Positions 25,837 to 34,731 of a DNA stretch of 64,000 nucleotides are shown here, one piece after another. Position numbers and translations under genes: made by a program. Each line of letters begins with the position of its first letter. Position 1 is the first letter of the stretch. Source of the stretch: Methanomassiliicoccus sp. (GTDB taxonomy: Archaea > Thermoplasmatota > Thermoplasmata > Methanomassiliicoccales > Methanomassiliicoccaceae); the NCBI GenBank assembly GCA_012719175.1, contig JAAYAX010000014.1:62001-126000 (forward strand). The letters are read 5' to 3'. Below the pieces are notes generated by a model. It saw nothing but the letters and a program-made list of their open reading frames with translations. It was not told the origin of the DNA and searched no databases.

Positions 25837-27735
25837 TCACCGGAACTTCCATACTGCCAGAAGGGCGACGGTCATGGCCACCGTGGCCGCAGTCACAGCA
25901 AGGACCATGTTCGTCTCGTCGGCCCTAATGACCTCCTTGTTCGCAGAGCCGGATATCGTGATGTTGTTATCAGTGGAGCTGCTGTTCGCCTCCGTTTCCG
26001 GGGAGAGCAGAGAGCGCCAGTTGAGCCTGGACTCCAACCTGTTCAAGACCTCCGTCCATGATGAGCGGTCGGAGGTCACATCGACAGTGCTGTTCGTTGT
26101 GGCGTTTCCAAAATGGCCATTCTGATCGATGATGAGAGGAGCGGTATCGTTGGTCACCGGATCGGTGGTGTTCTGAGAGCGCTCCTCAGTATCGTTCGAC
26201 TGCGTCCCCTCAGTGTTGTTGGAAGAGGCCTCTTCAGTGTCATTGGTCGGGACCTCCTTGGTCTCGTTCTCGATGGCCTCAGGTTCCGGCACCTCTTCAT
26301 CATCCTCCACCGGCACCACTATGGGTTCTGGCGGTTCGGTAACTATCAGCGTGAAGTTCTGATACGCCCCCCTCCCTTCCGACGCCGAGGCCGATATGCT
26401 CACGTTGTAGGAACCAGGGGCTTCGGGGACGCCAGAGACCAGGCCCGATGACGAGATGGTGAGAAAGTCGGCGTCTGTAGCGAGGGTCAGCGTCGAGGCC
26501 ACGGATGTGTTCACTTGATAGGAATAAGTGTTATTGACGGTGGCATTGGTCAATGGGTTAGAGGTGAACTCGATCTCCGGGAGCGGGTCTCTCTCGACCT
26601 CGGGGTCGGGGAGTAATCCTCCGGTGTAGGGATATCTTGGGGTTCCGGTCAAAACCATCGTGCCTATCATCTGGCCACCTGCGGTCCAGATGGTCTGCTC
26701 ACCGAAGGCCCATCGGGTCAGGGGGTACACCCCGTTGTATCCCAGCTCTCCCCAGTAGAGAGGTCTGCCGCAAGCGTCCGCCCAGGCCTCAGGGTCTTTG
26801 AAAAGATATTCGTTACTGGTACCGCTGGCGGAAGCATAGTAATGACGATGAAGGATCTCGAATCCGCAGTTGCCTGTGGCCAGCTTGAAGTCGGAGAGCC
26901 CCCAGCCGAACATCTTGCCGAGGCCCGCGATGCCCATGGTCCGGGGATGGGTGGAATAGCCGTCGGTGGCCGCGGCCACAGCCTTGGCCCAGTTGTTGAA
27001 CCCGGTCTTGCCACCGTTGGTCGACCAGTAGTTGGTATAGCAGTTGTCATGGTCGGGCTCGTTGAAAACGTCGTACATGGCGATGGCATCCTCGCCCTCC
27101 AACGCGATCATTGTGTCCCGGACATAAGCGATGTAACGAGCGTAAGCGGTGCTGGATATGTTGAACACAGAGCCGGAGCCCCCATAAGCATAGGTCGGGT
27201 ATTCCTGGGACCCGGCCATAACAAAGCACAGCCAGACGCCATGCTGCTCGGCCTGCGCACATATCAGCTTCAGCATGGAGATATACTCATCGTGATGGTT
27301 CAACCATGCCTGGTACTGGATCCTGGAGCCCCAGGCATCCCCGGCACCGAGCCTAACCATGTTGCAATCATAATACTCGGTTATCGCAAAGTACTGATGC
27401 CAGAACTGCTCGGCGGTCTCATGATAAGGTATGTAACCTTTGTTGCTGGTGTCAGGCCCGTTCAGATGGGACGTCCTGCCGGCCGCACCTGTCTCCCCTT
27501 CTATGTATGCCAGTATGGCGTTCTGCAGGGCGGTGGTCTCCACCACTCCGAAGAACTTTTGGGAGGTGACCTCACCGTCGAGTAGGATCTTGGTTCCTGA
27601 TACACCGATCCGGCCGTAGGCCGTGGTCGTTGTTTCAGCAGAAGCGGAGGGAGTGTCAACTATCATGGAGAATCCAGGTAGGACCATCGCTGCGATGATC
27701 AGCGTTACCGCTAAATGATGTTTATACCTGCTCAC
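25837..27735 (-). CDS. Secreted, membrane-anchored GH5-like glycoside hydrolase
   Basis: A 632-residue extracellular protein. A signal peptide (about residues 8-33, ending SASA) leads to a TIM-barrel-like domain (about 40-375) with YDVFNEPDHDN (acid/base Glu of the NEP motif) and YWGELGYNG (likely nucleophile Glu), as in GH5-type glycosidases. An immunoglobulin/putative-Ig module follows (about 390-470). Then comes a linker of about 100 residues rich in Asn-Thr and Asn-Asp-Thr, with many N-glycosylation sequons, and a C-terminal membrane helix ending WKFR. The GTG start has GAGGG seven bases upstream. It probably cuts or remodels polysaccharide at the cell surface; the substrate is unknown. 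Confidence 0.75.
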   Translation of the reverse strand: MSRYKHHLAVTLIIAAMVLPGFSMIVDTPSASAETTTTAYGRIGVSGTKILLDGEVTSQKFFGVVETTALQNAILAYIEGETGAAGRTSHLNGPDTSNKGYIPYHETAEQFWHQYFAITEYYDCNMVRLGAGDAWGSRIQYQAWLNHHDEYISMLKLICAQAEQHGVWLCFVMAGSQEYPTYAYGGSGSVFNISSTAYARYIAYVRDTMIALEGEDAIAMYDVFNEPDHDNCYTNYWSTNGGKTGFNNWAKAVAAATDGYSTHPRTMGIAGLGKMFGWGLSDFKLATGNCGFEILHRHYYASASGTSNEYLFKDPEAWADACGRPLYWGELGYNGVYPLTRWAFGEQTIWTAGGQMIGTMVLTGTPRYPYTGGLLPDPEVERDPLPEIEFTSNPLTNATVNNTYSYQVNTSVASTLTLATDADFLTISSSGLVSGVPEAPGSYNVSISASASEGRGAYQNFTLIVTEPPEPIVVPVEDDEEVPEPEAIENETKEVPTNDTEEASSNNTEGTQSNDTEERSQNTTDPVTNDTAPLIIDQNGHFGNATTNSTVDVTSDRSSWTEVLNRLESRLNWRSLLSPETEANSSSTDNNITISGSANKEVIRADETNMVLAVTAATVAMTVALLAVWKFR

Positions 27736-27983
27736 CTATAATCCCTCACGAAGAGTACCACGTTCACCGGGTTGGAGGGTACTTGAACATTTCTTTCCTA
27801 GTACCAAAATTAAAATCTATGAATAAATATTGTAAAATATAATAGTAAACTACATCCTCTCCTTAGAGCACTATCGTTACTCCAGGTCGTTCATATAACA
27901 ATTATTCATATTATCATATAAAATATCAATGACGTTTTCTTCTCTTCAAATCTTGATAGCATCCGGGAGCGTGTTCTCATCCC

Positions 27984-28361
27984 TCACCGCAGCTGGTCCT
28001 CGAAGCAGGCCCAAGCGTTCTCATCCTCCCATATCCTGATCATCAAGGTGCGTTCCCCAGCATCACCGAGCTCTTCCCTCACCCTCCTCCATATCTCCAC
28101 TGCCAGGTTCTCCATCGTGGGGGAGCACGAGGAGAACTCAGGGAGATCGTTGAGCACGACATCTCGATAGCGCTCCAGCACCGAACCCATGATCTCCTTG
28201 AGCACGGTGATGTCTATCAGGAAACCGCTGTCATCCACCTGGGAGCCCCGGACGATGGCCTCCACCGTGTAATCATGGTAGTGCTCCTCCCTCTCAGCAT
28301 TGGAGGATTGTGGAAGGTAGTGTCGTGACCTCATGGTCATGCTGAGCCCTGTCTCGAACAA
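27984..28361 (-). CDS. 6-pyruvoyltetrahydropterin synthase / 6-carboxytetrahydropterin synthase family protein
   Basis: A 125-residue T-fold protein. Zinc ligands fit the His in SRHYLP and the pair in EEHYHDYTVEAIVRG (HGH in the family becomes HYH). DDSGFLIDITVLKEIM and SPTMENLAVEIW match the later motifs. The catalytic Cys usually just before HGH is absent, so chemistry may differ from standard QueD. A TTG at 28361 has GGAGG seven bases upstream. It overlaps the end of the MDR oxidoreductase gene, so both are co-translated; together they may modify a pterin. Confidence 0.8.
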   Translation of the reverse strand: MFETGLSMTMRSRHYLPQSSNAEREEHYHDYTVEAIVRGSQVDDSGFLIDITVLKEIMGSVLERYRDVVLNDLPEFSSCSPTMENLAVEIWRRVREELGDAGERTLMIRIWEDENAWACFEDQLR

Positions 28362-28363
28362 GA

Positions 28364-29386
28364 TCAAGCCTCCGGATAAGTAATCAACACCTGTAGGGCT
28401 TTATGACCGCTCTCATCGAGCAGCCGATAGGCAGAGGTGGCTTCTGCGATGGGGAAGCGATGGGTGATTAGTTGAGAGGGGGACACCTGCCGGATGAGCT
28501 TCCAAGTTATCTCGGCCCTCCTCTCCTTGGACCATCTGCAGGAGAGGTCCCCGGATATCCTGCTCACCTGGCTGCTGAAGATCCGGAGCCGTTGTCGGTG
28601 AAACTCGTCTCCCAGACGGCAGCCCTGGGGAGATGTGCCGTACCAGGAACCGACGATTATCCTCCCCTCCAGGGCGGCGATGCCGATGGCAAGCTCCAGG
28701 CCCTCGGGGGTGCCGCTGAGCTCGATGACCAGGTCGACCTTCCTCATGGCAAGCCCAACATCCTCGAGGAACTGGTGTGGCCCACCAGTGGGGTCGACGC
28801 ACGCTTCTGCACCTATCCCTCGTGAGCGCTCCTGCCTCAGGCAATATCTGTCTGCGGCCACTAGGTGCCCCAGGGGCATCCTGGACAGTATGGCTGTGGT
28901 CAGTAAGCCGATGATGCCCTGCCCCAGCACCGCCACGTTCTCACCCACGATGGGGGCGGCGTCCATTGTCAAGGAGAGCGCGGTCTCCATCGCAGGGAAG
29001 AAGACGGCGTCCTCCACGTTCATCCCTGCGGGGACGGGTCGCACCTCGCCAAGAGGTAAGGTGAAGCGGCTCTCGTGAGGATGGAAACAGAACACCTCCC
29101 TCCCCACCCATGATAGGGGTACTCCCTCGCCCGTCGTCTCCACCACGCCCACGGTTGCATAACCGTATTTGTATGGATATTGCAGCCGTGATCTTATCGA
29201 TGCTATGGTCTCGTCCAGAGGTGTGCCCTCTCCCACTAGGCCCCGGTAGAACAGCATCTCCGTTCCCGCGCTGATAGCAGATATGACGCTGCGAACGGTG
29301 ACCTCGCCCGCTCCCGGTGAGGGGACCGCCTCCTGCCTCACCTCCACTCTGCGGGGGGCCGTGTGATACAAAGACCATCGCTCCAT
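28364..29386 (-). CDS. Medium-chain dehydrogenase/reductase (zinc-type alcohol dehydrogenase-like)
   Basis: About 340 residues. The GroES-like N-domain has LISAGTEM-type sequence (AISAGTEMLFYRG) in place of the catalytic zinc Cys, and the four Cys of the structural zinc lobe are missing. The Rossmann domain starts at ENVAVLGQGIIGLLTTAIL. It resembles the group of BchC-like or pterin-linked MDR enzymes that sit next to PTPS genes. ATG 29386 (MERWSLYHTAPRRVEV) matches the family's usual start; a TTG at 29437 would add 17 residues. The product overlaps the PTPS gene. Substrate unknown. Confidence 0.75.
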   Translation of the reverse strand: MERWSLYHTAPRRVEVRQEAVPSPGAGEVTVRSVISAISAGTEMLFYRGLVGEGTPLDETIASIRSRLQYPYKYGYATVGVVETTGEGVPLSWVGREVFCFHPHESRFTLPLGEVRPVPAGMNVEDAVFFPAMETALSLTMDAAPIVGENVAVLGQGIIGLLTTAILSRMPLGHLVAADRYCLRQERSRGIGAEACVDPTGGPHQFLEDVGLAMRKVDLVIELSGTPEGLELAIGIAALEGRIIVGSWYGTSPQGCRLGDEFHRQRLRIFSSQVSRISGDLSCRWSKERRAEITWKLIRQVSPSQLITHRFPIAEATSAYRLLDESGHKALQVLITYPEA

Positions 29387-29534
29387 GTTCCTCGCCCATT
29401 GTGGTATGGGCATCCTGCCATCATGATAATATCGCAACCGGGCGTACTTGAACCGCCCTCATCATATTCTCGGCCGGGGGCCCGGATTATCTATATTAGC
29501 GTCTTCGATGTTGAGCATGTTGAGGTGGAGGTAA

Positions 29535-30404
29535 ATGAGCGATCGCCATGTGACCATAGGGCTGGTACAGATGAGCATGACGCAGGACCCTGATACCAAT
29601 ATCCGGAAGGCCGGCCGTATGATAAAGGAGGCCGCACGGAGAGGCGCTGAGATCGTGTGCCTGCCCGAGCTCTTCACCACCCCATACTTCCCTCAGTACG
29701 ACACCTCGGAAGGCCGAGGCCGCGAGTTAGCCCCCCATGAGGCCATCCCTGGTCCTTCTACCACAGCGCTTTCCGAGGCGGCCGTGGAGTCCGGGGCCAT
29801 CGTGATCGGCGGCTCCATATACGAGGAGGAGGGCGATAGGCTCTTCAACACCGCTCCTGTGCTGGACGGGAACGGGCACCTGCTGGGCAAGTATCGCAAG
29901 ACCCATATACCCCACGATGAGAACTTCTTCGAGCAGAGCTTCTTCGATCCCGGCGACACCGGCTTCCAGGTGTTTGGCACCTCCCGCGGCCGCATCGGGG
30001 TTCTCATCTGTTACGACCAGTGGTACCCAGAGGCCGCGCGCTCCGTGGCCCTCATAGGCGCGGACATGGTGTTCTACCCCACAGCCATCGGGACGGTCAG
30101 AGGAATAGAGCAGTGGGAGGGTGATTGGCAGGAAGCCTGGGAGAACGTGATGCGTGGCCATGCCATCGCCAACGGAATGGTGGTGGCGGCCTGCAACCGG
30201 GTGGGTAACGAGGGGGGCATGGACTTCTGGGGAGGGAGCTTCGTCATCGACGCTTTCGGCAAGACCCTCTCCCGGGGCTCCTCCGAGGAGGAGATCGTGC
30301 TCGCCACCGTCGACCTGGAGCATGGTGAGAACGTCCGCCAGGGTTGGAGGTTCTTCCCCAACCGCCGCCCCGAATGCTATGCCAAGCTCACTGAGCCCTT
30401 GTAG
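29535..30404 (+). CDS. aguB: N-carbamoylputrescine amidase
   Basis: A 289-residue nitrilase-superfamily enzyme converting N-carbamoylputrescine to putrescine. The catalytic triad is visible: Glu in CLPELFTTPYFPQ, Lys in KYRKTHIPHDENF and Cys in GVLICYDQWYPEAAR. The QSFFDPGDTGFQVF and WRFFPNRRPE segments are typical for AguB. GGAGG lies just before the ATG. It is followed after 25 bases by agmatine deiminase, so the pair turns agmatine into putrescine. It ends in TAG. Confidence 0.95.
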   Translation: MSDRHVTIGLVQMSMTQDPDTNIRKAGRMIKEAARRGAEIVCLPELFTTPYFPQYDTSEGRGRELAPHEAIPGPSTTALSEAAVESGAIVIGGSIYEEEGDRLFNTAPVLDGNGHLLGKYRKTHIPHDENFFEQSFFDPGDTGFQVFGTSRGRIGVLICYDQWYPEAARSVALIGADMVFYPTAIGTVRGIEQWEGDWQEAWENVMRGHAIANGMVVAACNRVGNEGGMDFWGGSFVIDAFGKTLSRGSSEEEIVLATVDLEHGENVRQGWRFFPNRRPECYAKLTEPL

Positions 30405-30429
30405 AAGGAGTGAACGAGGAGGATTCATC

Positions 30430-31512
30430 ATGGAAAAGACGACCCCTAGGAACCTGGACTATTATATGCCACCTGAATGGGCCAGGCACGAGGCCACCTG
30501 GCTCTCCTGGCCGAAGAATCCCCTGACCTTCCCCGGCGATGTGCTGGAAGGGGTCGAGGACACCTTTGTCCAGATGATCGCCGCCCTCAGCCCGGGGGAG
30601 AAGGTGAAGCTCCTCGTGAATGATGGGGCGATGGAGGAGCGCGCCCGCAAGAAATTGAGAGGAGGGGACGTCAACATGGAGAACGTGCTTTTCCTGCGCA
30701 TCCCCAGCGCCGATGTGTGGATACGCGACTACGGACCCACCTTCCTCCTTAACCAGAAACGCCCATGGAAGGCCGGGGTGAAGTGGCGGTTCAACGCCTG
30801 GGGCGGCAAGTACGATGATCTCATGTACGACGACCGGACGGGAGAGGACATCGTCCAAAACGCCCGGGTGAAGGTGTTCCGTCCCGGGATCGTCATGGAG
30901 GGCGGGTCCATTGATGTGAACGGACGGGGAGTGGTGCTCACCACCGAGCAGTGCCTGCTCAACCCCAACCGCAACCCGCACCTCTCCAAGGAGGACATAG
31001 AAACCTACCTGGAGCAGTACCTCAACATCAATGAGGTGGTGTGGCTGAGGTCGGGGATCGAGGGCGACGATACTGACGGGCATGTTGATGACTTCGCACG
31101 ATTCGTGAGCCCGGATACAGTGGTGTGCGCCCATTCCGAGACCGGGGGCGGGCACAACCCCCAGGTGCTGCAGGCCAACCTGGACATCCTCACCTCGTAC
31201 CGTGACCAATACGGCCGTCCCCTTGAGGTGCTGACGCTACCCATGCCCGAGCCCATACCCCTTCCTGAGGAGGAGAGGGTGCTGCCTGCCAGCTATGCCA
31301 ACTTCTACATCGGCAACGACGTTGTGCTCGTACCGGTGTTCGATGACTCTCATGACCAGGAGGCGGTCAGACTTCTAGAGAGGTGCTTCCCCGGGCGCAA
31401 GACAGTGCCCATACTGGCCCGCGACCTGGTGTACGGCTATGGCGGGTTCCACTGCGCCACCCAACAGGAACCGGCTGTGGATACGAAGCTCTTCGAGGGA
31501 CTGCAAAAATGA
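30430..31512 (+). CDS. aguA: Agmatine deiminase
   Basis: A 360-residue guanidine-modifying enzyme hydrolysing agmatine to N-carbamoylputrescine and ammonia. Characteristic are MPPEWARHEATWLSWP, DVWIRDYGPTFL, FNAWGGKYD, EGGSIDVNGRG, DGHVDDFARFV and the C-terminal catalytic Cys in YGGFHCATQQEP. Start MEKTTPRN at 30430 follows GGAGGA. With aguB upstream it gives a complete agmatine-to-putrescine route; arginine decarboxylase is not in the window. Confidence 0.96.
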   Translation: MEKTTPRNLDYYMPPEWARHEATWLSWPKNPLTFPGDVLEGVEDTFVQMIAALSPGEKVKLLVNDGAMEERARKKLRGGDVNMENVLFLRIPSADVWIRDYGPTFLLNQKRPWKAGVKWRFNAWGGKYDDLMYDDRTGEDIVQNARVKVFRPGIVMEGGSIDVNGRGVVLTTEQCLLNPNRNPHLSKEDIETYLEQYLNINEVVWLRSGIEGDDTDGHVDDFARFVSPDTVVCAHSETGGGHNPQVLQANLDILTSYRDQYGRPLEVLTLPMPEPIPLPEEERVLPASYANFYIGNDVVLVPVFDDSHDQEAVRLLERCFPGRKTVPILARDLVYGYGGFHCATQQEPAVDTKLFEGLQK

Positions 31513-31597
31513 TCGAAAAGGTTCATTTGAGCGGCCCTTTCAGAACGTCCTTGTAGGATGCAGGAGGCAAGGGTGGATCTTTTCCGTGATGCTGATA

Positions 31598-32245
31598 CTA
31601 AGCCCTGCCTCTTTCGGCTTTGGCATGCAGGACCAGTTCCCTGATCGACCTCGCCGCCGCTTCTACGTCCTCTGCCCCCAGGACCGCGGATATCACCGCT
31701 ACCCCGTCCGCCCCGGCCGCCACCACATCCTTGACGTTAGCGCTGTTCACGCCTCCGATGGCGATCACAGGGATTCCCACGGCCGCTCTGATCTCGCTGA
31801 GCACCTCCAAGCCATGACCGGGTCCAGCATCGTCCTTGGTGGGCGTGGAGAAGACCGGGCTGAGGGCGATGTAATCGGCACCGTCCCGCTCCGCCGCCAC
31901 GGCCTCCTCCACTGAACCCACCGATGCTCCCACGATGAAGGATGGAAGGGTGAGGGAGCGGGCAGCGGCGACAGGGAGGTCAGACTGACCCAGGTGGACC
32001 CCGTCCGCCCCGGCCGCCAGAGCTATGTCCAGCCTGTCGTTGATGATGAACGTGGCCCGGGAAGCGCGGACCCGAGCGCCCATGTCTAGGGCCAAACCGT
32101 ACAGGTCGCGTCCCGACAAGGACTTGTCACGCAGCTGAATGACATCTGCTCCTCCGGCCAGGGCGGCCTTGACCATGGACATATGATCACGGCCCCGGGA
32201 TGCCTGGCTATCGGTGACTATGTACAGGTCCATCCTGGCCGTCAA
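31598..32245 (-). CDS. thiE: Thiamine-phosphate synthase
   Basis: A 215-residue TIM-barrel enzyme joining HMP-PP and HET-P to thiamine phosphate. Visible are [58 protein letters not shown] and [28 protein letters not shown]. The TTG at 32245 is preferred over ATG 32233 because GGTGAGG lies about six bases before it. It overlaps the stop of thiM, forming a two-gene thiazole salvage unit. Confidence 0.95.
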   Translation of the reverse strand: MTARMDLYIVTDSQASRGRDHMSMVKAALAGGADVIQLRDKSLSGRDLYGLALDMGARVRASRATFIINDRLDIALAAGADGVHLGQSDLPVAAARSLTLPSFIVGASVGSVEEAVAAERDGADYIALSPVFSTPTKDDAGPGHGLEVLSEIRAAVGIPVIAIGGVNSANVKDVVAAGADGVAVISAVLGAEDVEAAARSIRELVLHAKAERGRA

Positions 32246-33042
32246 GGTTCCCTCACCTTCGCATCTGTCTCCAGATCTTTGGGTATCAAGGACGAGACCT
32301 CATCGAGCATGGCGATCTTGAAGGAATATGGTGACAAGGCCTTTAACGCGGCGCGTTCCCCAGCGATGCCGAAAGCAGCCAGGGCGGCGGCGGAGGACCG
32401 CACGTGGTCCTTGAAGGCTGCGGCGAACGCTCCCACCAGGGAGGAGGCCATGCAGCCGGTTCCAGAGATCCTCCCCATCATCTCATGGCCGTTGTTCACC
32501 AGGAGGGTGTCCTGCCCATCGGTGATGATGTCGGTGGGCCCGCTCATGACCACCACCGCTCCGGTACCTCTGGCCAGCGATCTGCAGGCATAGATGGGGT
32601 CCCCGGTCAGGCCATTGGAGTCCACCCCCCTGACGCTCCCTCCCACGCCTGCGAGGGTTCCGATCTCCCCTGCATTTCCCTTTATGATGTCGATGTGGAG
32701 GTCTCTCAGCAGGTTCTGGGCGGTTTCCGTGCGGTACCTTGTCGCCCCTGCCCCCACCGGGTCCAGGACGACGGGGATCTTCAGTTCGTTGGCCCGGCGA
32801 CCGGCGAGGAGCATGGACCCAACCTGTTCCCTCCGGAGGGTGCCTATGTTCAGGACCAGCGCTCCAGCCATGGAGACCATCTCCGCGACCTCCTCTGGTG
32901 CCTCTGCCATCACCGGGGCCGCTCCAATAAAGAGGGTGATATTGGCACAGTCGTTTACCGTGACATAGTTGGTGATGTGATGGACCAGTGGCCTCTTCTC
33001 CTTCAAACTGACCAGGGCTCCTGATAGGGTTGTCATATCCAT
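32242..33042 (-). CDS. thiM: Hydroxyethylthiazole kinase
   Basis: A 266-residue ribokinase-fold enzyme phosphorylating hydroxyethylthiazole. Motifs: [56 protein letters not shown] and [15 protein letters not shown] with the catalytic Cys. ATG 33042 has GGTGG eight bases upstream. It is the promoter-proximal gene of a thiM-thiE pair used for thiazole salvage. A TATA box (minus-strand CTTATATATC) lies about 75 bases upstream; the leader was checked for a TPP riboswitch and none was seen. Confidence 0.95.
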   Translation of the reverse strand: MDMTTLSGALVSLKEKRPLVHHITNYVTVNDCANITLFIGAAPVMAEAPEEVAEMVSMAGALVLNIGTLRREQVGSMLLAGRRANELKIPVVLDPVGAGATRYRTETAQNLLRDLHIDIIKGNAGEIGTLAGVGGSVRGVDSNGLTGDPIYACRSLARGTGAVVVMSGPTDIITDGQDTLLVNNGHEMMGRISGTGCMASSLVGAFAAAFKDHVRSSAAALAAFGIAGERAALKALSPYSFKIAMLDEVSSLIPKDLETDAKVREP

Positions 33043-33115
33043 GATCGTTCCACCAGTATCGGGGACCGACACCGTTCGCGGCCGGCCCACGACCAGAGTC
33101 GAAGTAGGATGGAAC

Positions 33116-33125
33116 GATATATAAG
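33116..33125 (-). promoter_or_regulatory. TATA box for thiM-thiE
   Basis: Minus-strand CTTATATATC about 75 bases upstream of thiM, implying a leader of roughly 50 bases. Confidence 0.5.
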
Positions 33126-33216
33126 GGATATGCGGACGCGGCCTCGGCGACATCGTCCAACAGGAGCGCACAGGTTAATCTTCTCCATGTGATTACTATC
33201 CCCGGGTACCACCGCC

Positions 33217-33471
33217 ATGGACAAGAGGACAGTGCTGCGTGGAGGGATTACCAGGGGGGAGTTCGACAGCATGAGGGACGACCTTAGACAGCTGTTCAGC
33301 GACCATCCCCGGGCCGAGATCACCATCCTGCTGCTCGACGAGGAGGGACACCGTATAGAGGACCTCACAAGCGCCCGCCGTTACGGCCTTGTCATCTATG
33401 AGGACGACATCCTCATCCACGAGGAGCTGGGGGATGTGTTCGAGGGCGTGCTCCGCCGATCTGGACAATGA
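33217..33471 (+). CDS. Small conserved-looking acidic protein, unknown function
   Basis: An 84-residue protein with an alpha-beta pattern: FDSMRDDLRQLFSDHPRAEITILLLDEEGHRIEDL then YGLVIYEDDILIHEELGDVFEGVL. Strands and helices alternate and the composition is that of a real small protein. The ATG has no clear Shine-Dalgarno sequence, so it may be near-leaderless. It lies divergent from thiM and about 180 bases before a radical SAM gene. No family was recognised. Confidence 0.55.
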   Translation: MDKRTVLRGGITRGEFDSMRDDLRQLFSDHPRAEITILLLDEEGHRIEDLTSARRYGLVIYEDDILIHEELGDVFEGVLRRSGQ

Positions 33472-33660
33472 GCATGCTCACAGCATAGGCTGACATCCAT
33501 CCGTTCCTGGTCGTACCTTGTGGTCGATCAAGCAGGGTTGCTTCGACGAGCTTATGAGACCATCCTCCAGCTGAGTGGGGAACCATCGAACCTTATCTAA
33601 TGTTCACGCATAGGGTATTAAGAGCTTGACCGTCATGGGCGAAAAAACGCTGTGATCGGG

Positions 33661-34731
33661 ATGAAAGAGAGCACCTCCGGGTTGGACGCCATGTTCGCTG
33701 GCAATTTTCCGATGGCCAGACTACAGGCCTCTTATTTTGAGCAGGCATCTGCCTTCCGGCTGCAGATAGAGGTGACCTCCGCCTGTTCCGCTGATTGCTC
33801 GTACTGCTATGCCAAGAGGTCTTCCAAAGGAGAGCCTCTGACCGTCAGGGAGCTGAAAGAGCTGCTGCGAAGAGCTGCCTCCCTGGGCATCAAGCAGGTA
33901 GACTGGATGGGGGGGGACCCCTTGGAACACCCTGACTGGATCCAGCTCCTCCAGGCCGCGCGCTACAACGGGATGACCAACAACCTGTGGACGAGCGGCT
34001 CACGCCTCAACGATGTGGGCACGGCCAAGTGGGTGGTGGACCTCACCGAGGGCGGGTACGTCATGGTCCACCTTGACTCCCTCGATCCCGAGGTCTTGAG
34101 GTCGATCCGCTCCACATATAATCCTGCGATGATGAGTGACGCTTTACGAGGAGTGGAGCTGCTGCAGGACATCGGGAAGCCACCCTCGGAGATAGGGAAC
34201 CTCCTCATGCTCACATCATTGCAGGGGCTTGAGGACATCAAGGAGACCATGACCGTCCTATACGAGGATTACGGGATGAGGACCTGCCTCATGTCCCTGA
34301 AGCCCGTAGACGGGTCAGGCGAGATGAGTTCTCTCATCCCCTCTCCGGACACGGTCAGCGCCGCCTATCGCTTCCGAGACTCGCTCTTCCTTCCTGGACG
34401 CACCATGGGGTGTCAGGACTTCCCCCGGGAGTACTGCGGCACCACGGTGTTCATCTCCCTGGACGGTGTGGTCTCCTCCTGCTACTCCCTGCGTCGTGAA
34501 CTGGGATCCGTCCGGGAGCGGGACCTGGGTGACATCATCCTGGAAGAATCCTCCTCCCTCTTTTTCGATGAGTTCCGCAAGAGTACGGGACAGATGGTGT
34601 GCCGGTCCTGCGACAAGAGGGTCTGCTGGGGATGCAGGGCCAATGCCTTTTATTTCGGTGAAGGGTCAGATTCCCGGGATCCATTGTGCAACGGCGATCC
34701 TAATCCGATCGGGATGGACCTGCCGCATTAG
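33661..34731 (+). CDS. Radical SAM/SPASM-type protein
   Basis: About 356 residues. The radical SAM 4Fe-4S motif is CSADCSYC (C-x3-C-x2-C) near residue 43, followed by VDWMGGDPLEHPDW (GGEP-like). The C-terminus has a Cys-rich SPASM-like region: CQDFPREYCG, VSSCYSL, CRSCDKRVCWGCRA and DPLCNGD, expected to hold auxiliary clusters. Such enzymes modify peptides or proteins, or mature cofactors; the substrate cannot be told. ATG 33661 is chosen; a GTG three codons earlier is possible and neither has a clear ribosome binding site. It ends in TAG and converges with the MsvR-like gene. Confidence 0.85.
   Translation: MKESTSGLDAMFAGNFPMARLQASYFEQASAFRLQIEVTSACSADCSYCYAKRSSKGEPLTVRELKELLRRAASLGIKQVDWMGGDPLEHPDWIQLLQAARYNGMTNNLWTSGSRLNDVGTAKWVVDLTEGGYVMVHLDSLDPEVLRSIRSTYNPAMMSDALRGVELLQDIGKPPSEIGNLLMLTSLQGLEDIKETMTVLYEDYGMRTCLMSLKPVDGSGEMSSLIPSPDTVSAAYRFRDSLFLPGRTMGCQDFPREYCGTTVFISLDGVVSSCYSLRRELGSVRERDLGDIILEESSSLFFDEFRKSTGQMVCRSCDKRVCWGCRANAFYFGEGSDSRDPLCNGDPNPIGMDLPH

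Noticed and set aside
33043-33125. TPP riboswitch in the thiM leader
   Set aside because: The leader lacks the CUGAGA and the long conserved thi-box core; only a TATA box and ribosome binding site were seen.
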